Source: CAYJFX01 sp964370315
Lineage (GTDB): Bacteria > Spirochaetota > Spirochaetia > Treponematales > Treponemataceae
Assembly: GCA_964370315.1 (NCBI GenBank)
Contig: CAYJIS010000001.1
Span: 62,001-126,000 of the forward strand
DNA: 64,000 nt
Direction: 5' to 3'
In this document: positions 58,018 through 64,000 of the stretch, one piece after another
How positions within the stretch are numbered: position 1 is the first letter of the stretch
Layout: every line of letters starts with the position of its first letter
Notes under the pieces: model-generated
Told to the model about the DNA's origin: nothing
The model's database searches: none
Seen by the model: the letters and a program-made list of their open reading frames with translations, nothing else
Translations under genes and position numbers: made by a program

Positions 58018-59769
58018 TTAACAATCATATCCCAGGTTACGAGCTTTGCCAAAGCAAGTCTTTGCCTCATCCTCTCTACCTAATTTTTGTAATGCAAGGC
58101 CTTTATGATAGTAAGCAAGAGTATATTTTGCATCTCGACTTATTACGTTGTCATACCACTGAAGGGCATCATCAAACCTTCTCAACGAAAATAAAGCATT
58201 ACCCCTATTAAAATAAATATCTGTATCATTTTTTCCTAACGCTATAGCTTTATCATAACTACGCATTGCTTTTGTATAAAGTTCTAAATCATAATACGAG
58301 TTTCCCTTGTAATAATACGCATTAGCATAATTAGGATCTCTTTTTATTGCTTTATTACAAAATTTTAATGCTTTACTATATTTACCTAAATCATTCAAAA
58401 TAAGCCCTATATTATTATAAGATATAGCTAGATTAGAATCAATTTTTAGAGCTTTATTAAAACATTGCATAGCTTCTTCATACTTACCTAAGCACCTAAG
58501 AGCATTTCCTTTGTTATTGTATGCTCCAGCATAATTTGAATTTATTTCTATAGTTTTATTAAACCAAATAATCGCTTCGTCATATATATCTAATTTGATT
58601 AATGAATTACCTTTATTGTTATAAGCAAAATACAAAAGAGGATCTATTTCAATGGCTTTATCAAAACAACTTATTGCTTCGTGATGCAATTTCAATTCAT
58701 GAACGCTAAGACCTTTGTTATTATATGTATTTGCACTGTTTGGGTCTATCTCTAGTGCCTTATCGAAACATTGAATCGCCTCTGCATACTTTCCTAAAGA
58801 ATGCAAGCAAAGTCCCTTATTGTTGTAAGCATCATCAGAATCTAATTCTATGCATCTATTATAATTGTCTATAGCTTCTTGAAAAAAATTTAAGCTATTC
58901 AGCACAATAGCTTTATTAAAATATACATTCGCATAATTAGGATCTATTGCAATAGCTTTATCAAAAAATTGTAGCGATTTTTTATATTTACCTAAATCAT
59001 TAAAAGAGAGTCCTATATTATTATACGCAACTGCTAATGTAGGGTCTATTTTGATTGCCTTATTAAAATATGTAATTGCTTCTTTATGCCTACCTAACGC
59101 ACGAAGTGCATTCCCTTTATTATTATATGCTCCCTCGTGTGTTTTATCAAGCTTGAGGACTATATCAAAGGAAGTTATTGCATCTTTATATCTACTCGTG
59201 TTATTTAGTATATTTGCTTTATTAAAATGAAGAGTAGAATTTTTAGGATGTATGCTTATACCTTCATCATAACATCTAACAGCTTCATCTAGCCTTTCAA
59301 GTTTTTTCAAGACATTTGCTTTATCTATATAATTTGAAACATTGTAACTGCCTAACTCTATAAGTTTTTCAAAACAATCAAGCGCTTCATCATAGTACCC
59401 CAAGTAGGATAACATATGAGCTTTAATAGTATATGCTACAGTATTACCACTGTCCAATTCTATTGCTATATTACAATACTGTATTGACTCTTCATATCTT
59501 CCAAGTGCACGAAGAGTATAGGCTACATCAGTGTATGCACCTTCTTTTTGAGGGTCAAGGTCTATTACTTTTTCAAAACAATCAAGAGCTTCTTCAAATT
59601 CACCTAAGCAGATTAAAGAGTCTCCTTTGTGGCAATAGGCATTTATATTGTTAGAATCGAGCTCTATTGCTGTATTAAAGAAACCCAGTGCCGTTTCAGA
59701 ATCAAACTCATGTGCTGCTTGTATGCCTTTATTATAATAATACGAACTTGTTTTTAAATCTTCTGACAT
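58018..59769 (-). CDS. Cytosolic protein made of 17 TPRs
   Basis: A 583-residue protein built entirely of 34-residue tetratricopeptide repeats (17 counted), with consensus AYNNKGNALRxLGKYxEAIxCFxKAIxIDPN. There is no signal peptide, membrane segment or catalytic domain. Repeats 7-9 and 13-15 are far more alike than neighbouring repeats (for example GAYNNKGNALR and SFNDLGKY/ILNDLGKY), indicating an internal duplication of about 102 residues. One repeat (9) is a residue short. It probably acts as a scaffold for other proteins. It lies alone between smc and the helicase gene, whose stop is 46 bases upstream. Confidence 0.85.
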   Translation of the reverse strand: MSEDLKTSSYYYNKGIQAAHEFDSETALGFFNTAIELDSNNINAYCHKGDSLICLGEFEEALDCFEKVIDLDPQKEGAYTDVAYTLRALGRYEESIQYCNIAIELDSGNTVAYTIKAHMLSYLGYYDEALDCFEKLIELGSYNVSNYIDKANVLKKLERLDEAVRCYDEGISIHPKNSTLHFNKANILNNTSRYKDAITSFDIVLKLDKTHEGAYNNKGNALRALGRHKEAITYFNKAIKIDPTLAVAYNNIGLSFNDLGKYKKSLQFFDKAIAIDPNYANVYFNKAIVLNSLNFFQEAIDNYNRCIELDSDDAYNNKGLCLHSLGKYAEAIQCFDKALEIDPNSANTYNNKGLSVHELKLHHEAISCFDKAIEIDPLLYFAYNNKGNSLIKLDIYDEAIIWFNKTIEINSNYAGAYNNKGNALRCLGKYEEAMQCFNKALKIDSNLAISYNNIGLILNDLGKYSKALKFCNKAIKRDPNYANAYYYKGNSYYDLELYTKAMRSYDKAIALGKNDTDIYFNRGNALFSLRRFDDALQWYDNVISRDAKYTLAYYHKGLALQKLGREDEAKTCFGKARNLGYDC

Positions 59770-59815
59770 ATATCCTCAGTTACATTAAAATCTTTATTAC
59801 AGCTTCCAATAGACT

Positions 59816-61009
59816 CTATCCATCAATAAAAGGCTCAACCACCTTTCCTTCTCTCAGTTCCCTTGGATATATAATTATGCCAAGTTTTTTTTCTAGTTTT
59901 GAAAGATTACGTAGTTCGTATTCATCACCAATTATTGCATTTATACCCTCTTTCCCAGCACGTGCCGTTCTCCCTGCTCTATGAACAAAAAAATCAGCAT
60001 TTGAAGGCAAATCCATTTGTATAATATGTGTAATAGTAGGAATATCAAGCCCACGGGCCGCAAGATCACTTGTAATAATTATAGGTAATTTTCCAGATCT
60101 AAAATGATCTAAGGCTTGCTTACGTTTAATTTTATCGGTCTTTGCAGTAAGAACTTCACAATGCACCTTATGATGCTTTAGCCTTTCATTTAAATAAATA
60201 GTCTCATCCACCCTTGAACAAAAAATAATTGCCTTTTTTGGTTTCTCTGCGGCTAAAAAACTGCGCAATACCTTTGCTTTGTCACGACTTTCTGCATGAA
60301 AAGCCCAGTGAGTAATGCGTGATTTTAACACATCTTCTTTTGGAAGTAAAATAATTTCAAAATCTTTTGTATCTTTATTTTCTATTGCTCGTTTTAATAT
60401 TTTCTGCATTGATTCAGGTAAGGTTGCAGAACAAGCAATAACTTGTACACTTTGAGGCATCATATCCACGAGTGATAGAGTTTCATCGCGCATTTCTGGT
60501 GATAAAAGGCGATCAACTTCATCTAGTATTATTGCTTTAACCCCATTAATTTTAAGTTTTTTTAAATGTATTAATTCCATTAAACGAATACTAGACCCAA
60601 CTACAGCATAGGGTTTATCTTTAAAACTTTCAATTTGTCTTTTTAATGGAGCTCCGCCAAAACACAAAACTCCTTTAAATGGTGCAAAAAAGTTCACTTC
60701 GTTTTTAATCTGTGATGCAAGCTCTAATGTTGGAGAAATAACAATTACCTCAGGATTAGGAAAAACACTAACTTTGTTTTTTTCTAACAAAGAAATATCT
60801 GTTGCATCGTTAGTTTTTTGTAAAAAACTTTTTTGCAGTAGAGGTAATAAATATGCGAGTGTTTTCCCCGTGCCAGTTTCAGACTCAAAAAAACAATGCT
60901 TCCCAGTAAAAATAATTGGAACAAGTGATTCCTGTACCTTTGTAGGCTCTGTTATTGAGCGACTTTTGAGTTTTTCGATAAAAAACTCGTGTATTGATAA
61001 ACGTTTCAT
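59816..61009 (-). CDS. DEAD-box-family RNA helicase with DEVD motif
   Basis: A 397-residue helicase core with no long C-terminal extension. Motif I is SETGTGKT, Ia is PTLELASQ, II is LDEVDRLL (DEVD instead of DEAD), III is SATLP, IV is IIFCSR, V is TSDLAARGLDIP, and VI is HRAGRTARAG. The Q-motif region is EPTKVQESLVPIIF. It should remodel RNA, for instance in ribosome assembly or mRNA decay. It is divergent from the glycosyltransferase gene and has no Shine-Dalgarno; the predicted leader is about 3 bases. Confidence 0.9.
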   Translation of the reverse strand: MKRLSIHEFFIEKLKSRSITEPTKVQESLVPIIFTGKHCFFESETGTGKTLAYLLPLLQKSFLQKTNDATDISLLEKNKVSVFPNPEVIVISPTLELASQIKNEVNFFAPFKGVLCFGGAPLKRQIESFKDKPYAVVGSSIRLMELIHLKKLKINGVKAIILDEVDRLLSPEMRDETLSLVDMMPQSVQVIACSATLPESMQKILKRAIENKDTKDFEIILLPKEDVLKSRITHWAFHAESRDKAKVLRSFLAAEKPKKAIIFCSRVDETIYLNERLKHHKVHCEVLTAKTDKIKRKQALDHFRSGKLPIIITSDLAARGLDIPTITHIIQMDLPSNADFFVHRAGRTARAGKEGINAIIGDEYELRNLSKLEKKLGIIIYPRELREGKVVEPFIDG

Positions 61010-61018
61010 TATATTTAC

Positions 61019-61051
61019 AGTATAGCATAAAACTTAAATCTATGCTATAAT
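61019..61051. promoter_or_regulatory. Divergent extended -10 promoters in one inverted repeat
   Basis: TATAGCATA (61021-61029) and TATGCTATA (61041-61049) are exact inverted repeats 11 bases apart. The right arm continues to TGCTATAAT, an extended -10 reading right. The left arm on the - strand gives TGCTATACT, reading left. Expected starts are about 61058 and 61012, next to the ATGs at 61059 and 61009. Confidence 0.6.
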
Positions 61052-61058
61052 TTCAAGA

Positions 61059-62207
61059 ATGAAAATTGGAATAGATGTATTTGGATGTGAACACGGCAAG
61101 TCAGGTTTAGGCTCCTATGTTATTTCGCTTGTGCAAAATTTACCCATTGATGATGAGTGTACATATGAATTATTTGGGCATGAAATAGATAGATACACCT
61201 TTGACCCAGGTGACGGAAGAGTTTCCTTTACCGGGATTGATATAAAAGATACTTTAAAAGCAGAAAAAAGATGGCATAATTTAAAGTTAAAGTCATTTGT
61301 AAAAAAACAAAAATACGATGCTGTTCTTTTCCCTTCTGGCTCACCAATGAGTCGATTCTCAGCTAATGTCCCAACAGTAGTAGTTGTCCATGAAATAGTT
61401 TCTGAAACACTTAACAAGGTGTTTAACAAAATATCAATTGGGCTATTTAGGCGAAAGCTTAAAAAAGCTACAAAAATTGTTGCAGTAAGTCAATTTATCA
61501 GAAAAGATTTATTACATTTGGGAATAAAGCAAGAAAACATTGAAGTTATTTATGACGGTGTACACCACTCTCTTACAATGACAAACAATCGAAATAAAGA
61601 AGGCATTCTAAACTCAAGTGACAGTCAAGATGACTTTGCCTATATAAAGCCTTTTGCAATAAAAAGGCCATACATCACCTATGCATCAAGAATTTCAAAA
61701 CCTGAAAAAAAGCACATAGAATTAATAAAAGCTTTTTGCGATTTTAAAAAGAGAACAGGTCTTCCTCATAAACTAGTTTTAGCAGGCAATGAAGACGCAT
61801 ACGCTCAAAATGTACATAAAGCATTACAAGACTGTGAATATTCTCCAGACATTCTTATAACGGGACATTTTCCTCGTGAGAATTTCTTCACATTATACTC
61901 ATTATCTGAAGCATGTATTTTCCCTTCAATAAATGAAGGGGTTGGACTTCCTGTCATAGAAGCTATGGCATGCGGAATACCTGTAGCATGCTCAAGTCAA
62001 GGATCACTAAGTGAAATAGCCGGAGACTTCGCCCTCTATTTCGACCCAGATAATATAGAAGACTTTTCTAATGCCATTGAAAAAATACTTTCTGATATAC
62101 CGTTGCGAGAAAAGTTCATAAAAGGTGGTTTGGATTGGACTAAACGCTTTTCATGGGAAAAAACAGCCATAAAAACAGTGGAATTACTAAAAAGCCTGAT
62201 TAAATAA
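61059..62207 (+). CDS. Family 4 glycosyltransferase
   Basis: A 382-residue GT-B glycosyltransferase. The N-terminal Rossmann half starts MKIGIDVFGCEHGKSGLGSYV. The middle has PTVVVVHEIV and ATKIVAVSQFIRKDLLHLG with EVIYDGVH. The C-terminal donor site shows SEACIFPSINEGVGLPVIEAMACGIPVACSSQGSLSEIAGDFALYFDP, including the EGxGLP.xEAMA motif. It probably transfers a hexose from a nucleotide sugar to a glycolipid, glycan or protein; donor and acceptor are unknown. No other glycan genes are adjacent. The mRNA looks leaderless. Confidence 0.9.
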   Translation: MKIGIDVFGCEHGKSGLGSYVISLVQNLPIDDECTYELFGHEIDRYTFDPGDGRVSFTGIDIKDTLKAEKRWHNLKLKSFVKKQKYDAVLFPSGSPMSRFSANVPTVVVVHEIVSETLNKVFNKISIGLFRRKLKKATKIVAVSQFIRKDLLHLGIKQENIEVIYDGVHHSLTMTNNRNKEGILNSSDSQDDFAYIKPFAIKRPYITYASRISKPEKKHIELIKAFCDFKKRTGLPHKLVLAGNEDAYAQNVHKALQDCEYSPDILITGHFPRENFFTLYSLSEACIFPSINEGVGLPVIEAMACGIPVACSSQGSLSEIAGDFALYFDPDNIEDFSNAIEKILSDIPLREKFIKGGLDWTKRFSWEKTAIKTVELLKSLIK

Positions 62208-62232
62208 AAAAAATAGCGGCATGAGTGCCGCT
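62208..62232 (-). terminator. Terminator of the clpP-clpX transcript
   Basis: On the - strand AGCGGCA (62232-62226) and TGCCGCT (62221-62215) pair around a 4-base loop, followed by ATTTTTTTT. It directly abuts the end of the convergent glycosyltransferase gene. Confidence 0.75.
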
Positions 62233-62361
62233 AAACGTAACAGTCAACAATGTTTCAGCTTCGCTAAAACTCGATAGTAAAAATCGTCACGAAGTCGTTA
62301 AATACACTTGCTATACCCCTTAGAGTAGGAAGCGTTAGCACACTATGACGATATGTACGTA
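62233..62361. other. Intergenic stretch after clpX with long-range inverted repeat
   Basis: This 129-base gap lies in the 3' part of the clpX message. ATCGTCA (62283-62289) and TGACGAT (62346-62352) are complementary. The region is locally less AT-rich, but no gene is seen. Confidence 0.35.
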
Positions 62362-63627
62362 TTATGCCGTTTTTTGTTCAATCTGCAATGTTTCACATGA
62401 ACAGATTTTATTTTTTACCATCTCTGCTGTAATTGTTAAAGTTTTCTTTCCTTTAATTGATGGAACTTCAAACATTATATCTAACAACATCTTTTCAACA
62501 ATTGCTCTCAAACCTCTCGCCCCAGTTTTTTGATCAATTGACATTTCTGCAATTGCTGCAATTGCTTCATCTGAAAAAATTAGTTTTACATCATCCATCG
62601 CAAAAGAAGCCATAAATTGCTTTGTTATTGCATTTTTAGGTTCAGTCAAGATACGCACTAAATCTTCTCGGGATAATTCATTCAATGCAACTGCAATTGG
62701 CATACGACCAATAAGTTCTGGTATAAGTCCAAATTTAACAAGATCATCTGGTATAACTTGATTAAGAAGTTCAGACCTTTGTTCATCTGTCATTGTATGA
62801 ATATGTGAGCCAAAACCAATAGAATGCTGGCTTACTCTAGAGTCAATAATTTTTTCTAAACCAACAAATGCCCCACCGCAAATAAATAGAATATTTGTAG
62901 TATCAATTTCAATTAATTCTTGGTTTGGATGCTTTCGCCCTCCCTGTGGTGGAACGCTAGCTTTTGTGCCCTCTATAATTTTTAATAATGCTTGCTGAAC
63001 ACCCTCACCTGAAACATCTCGAGTAATTGAAACATTTTCACTTCTTCTTGAAATTTTATCAATTTCATCTATAAAAATAATACCTCGTTCAGCTTCTTTA
63101 ATATTTCCATTTGCAGCATTTATAAGCTTTAAAAGAACATTTTCCACGTCTTCGCCTACATATCCTGCTTCGGTTAACGTTGTTGCATCTGCAATAGCAA
63201 AGGGGACATTTAGTTTTTTCGCAAGTGTTTTAGCTAAAAGAGTTTTACCACAGCCAGTTGGCCCCATAAGAAGTATGTTTGATTTTTCTATCTGTACTTC
63301 ATGCTCACCAGACTGAATATTTGCTTGAGCTGGAGAAGCCATTCTTTTATAATGATTATACACAGCAACTGCCAAGGCTTTTTTTGCGTAATCTTGACTT
63401 ACCACATATTCGTCTAAATATTCTTTAAACTGCACAGGTGTAGGCACATTTGAAATTTCTATAGAACTTGCACTTTCTGAGTCTTCTTCAAGAATAGATT
63501 TACAAACTGCTACACAATTTTTACATATGCAAACACCACTCGGTCCTGCTACTAGCTGCAAGTTTGCAGAAGAAGGCTTACCACAAAAAGAACAACTTGA
63601 ACCAAAAGTATTTTTTGATTTTGCCAT
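62362..63627 (-). CDS. clpX: ATP-dependent Clp protease ATP-binding subunit ClpX
   Basis: A 421-residue AAA+ unfoldase. The N-terminal zinc-binding domain has CSFCGKPSS and ICKNCVAVC. Walker A is GPTGCGKT, Walker B is IIFIDEIDKI, the pore loop region is AGYVGEDVE, and the sensor II is TGARGLRAIVE. It unfolds tagged substrates and feeds them to ClpP. The ATG shares a base with the clpP stop (TAATG), and the AGGAG ribosome site lies within clpP. Confidence 0.97.
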   Translation of the reverse strand: MAKSKNTFGSSCSFCGKPSSANLQLVAGPSGVCICKNCVAVCKSILEEDSESASSIEISNVPTPVQFKEYLDEYVVSQDYAKKALAVAVYNHYKRMASPAQANIQSGEHEVQIEKSNILLMGPTGCGKTLLAKTLAKKLNVPFAIADATTLTEAGYVGEDVENVLLKLINAANGNIKEAERGIIFIDEIDKISRRSENVSITRDVSGEGVQQALLKIIEGTKASVPPQGGRKHPNQELIEIDTTNILFICGGAFVGLEKIIDSRVSQHSIGFGSHIHTMTDEQRSELLNQVIPDDLVKFGLIPELIGRMPIAVALNELSREDLVRILTEPKNAITKQFMASFAMDDVKLIFSDEAIAAIAEMSIDQKTGARGLRAIVEKMLLDIMFEVPSIKGKKTLTITAEMVKNKICSCETLQIEQKTA

Positions 63628-64000
63628 TATGTTCTCCTACTTGGCATTATATGATCGATTATGCCATATTCAAGTGCTTCAGTTGCACTCATAAAAAAGT
63701 CTCTTTCCATATCACTTGCAACTTCTTCATGTTTTTTTCCGGTGTGATATGCAAAGTATTCAATTGAAAGATTTTTAAGTCTCATTATTTCTTTTGCTTG
63801 AATTACAATATCGGAAGCTTGCCCTTGTGCACCACCCCAAGGTTGATGTATCATCACACGTGCAGAAGGTAAAGAATATCGCTTACCCTTTGTTCCGCCT
63901 GCTAATAAAATAGCGCCCATACTTGCAGCTTGCCCCATACATATTGTCTGAGTGTCACACTTTACATATTGCATAGTATCATAGATTGCAAGCCCTGCAG
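63627..64000 (-). CDS. clpP: ATP-dependent Clp protease proteolytic subunit, partial
   Basis: The C-terminal 123 residues of ClpP; the N-terminal part lies beyond the right edge. The frame continues to the edge (LAIYDTMQYVKCD), so the in-frame ATG at 63974 is internal. The catalytic Ser is in GQAASMGAILLAGG and the His is in VMIHQPWGGAQGQ. The catalytic Asp is expected in the segment ERDFFMSATEALEYGIIDHI. It is cotranscribed and coupled with clpX. Confidence 0.95.
   Translation of the reverse strand, partial: AGLAIYDTMQYVKCDTQTICMGQAASMGAILLAGGTKGKRYSLPSARVMIHQPWGGAQGQASDIVIQAKEIMRLKNLSIEYFAYHTGKKHEEVASDMERDFFMSATEALEYGIIDHIMPSRRT

Noticed and set aside
63627..63974. Complete 115-residue ClpP starting at 63974
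   Set aside because: The frame continues to the right edge with conserved ClpP residues (LAIYDT before MQYVKC), so the gene is truncated by the window and the Met is internal.

Overview
The window comes from an AT-rich spirochaete, most likely a Treponema or a close relative. The evidence is gene content and order: ispE-spoVG-tRNA-Gln-rplY-tilS-ftsH, then rplU-prp-rpmA-obg-nadD-yqeK-LCP-rsfS. It also has many TPR proteins and lipoproteins with spirochaete-type lipoboxes, and a SpoVG in a non-sporulating context. A 100-base run of N at 32217-32316 shows a draft, probably metagenomic, assembly. No phage, IS element, CRISPR array or rRNA is visible. Species-level assignment is not possible from the sequence alone.

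Left part (1-18.4 kb, mostly + strand): the tail of a ROK-family regulator; a sugar ABC transporter (binding protein and two permeases); a convergent minus-strand block with a GNAT enzyme, a beta-helix surface lipoprotein, a METTL7-like methyltransferase and a small membrane protein; AzlC/AzlD amino-acid exporter; an aldo/keto reductase with ferredoxin tail; a complete five-gene dipeptide/oligopeptide ABC transporter; a 52-residue rubredoxin next to a perfect 26-bp palindrome; and a 1004-residue PAS-GAF-GGDEF-EAL-PAS protein that looks like a c-di-GMP phosphodiesterase.

Middle (18.4-37 kb, almost all - strand): housekeeping genes for translation, ribosome assembly, protein quality control and cofactor synthesis (FMN oxidase, LepA, HtrA-like protease, a secreted protein with calcium-loop motifs, FtsH, TilS, L25, tRNA-Gln, SpoVG, IspE, RsfS, LCP, YqeK, NadD, Obg, L27, Prp, L21). 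They are interrupted by a strongly promoted poly-Asp protein and by a tandem array of 109-bp hairpin repeats that contains the assembly gap.

Right part (37-64 kb): an NMT1/SsuA-type ABC transporter; xseA-xseB-mutL; a divergent pair of TPR loci, one with a histone-H1-like tail and one ending in a degenerate Mrr-like domain; a calcineurin-like phosphoesterase and a ParB/Srx-like protein; an RsbU-RsbV-RsbW partner-switching module; two lipoproteins downstream of an SMC protein that lacks a recognisable hinge; a 17-TPR protein; a DEVD-box RNA helicase divergent from a GT4 glycosyltransferase; and clpP-clpX running off the right edge.

The best candidates for undescribed biology are the short-armed hinge-less SMC, the hairpin-repeat array, the TPR/Mrr-like plus phosphoesterase plus ParB-like cluster, the H1-tailed TPR protein, the Prp protease without a cleavable L27, and a set of apparently leaderless genes with extended -10 promoters. 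All positions were read by eye; no searches or folding were run.
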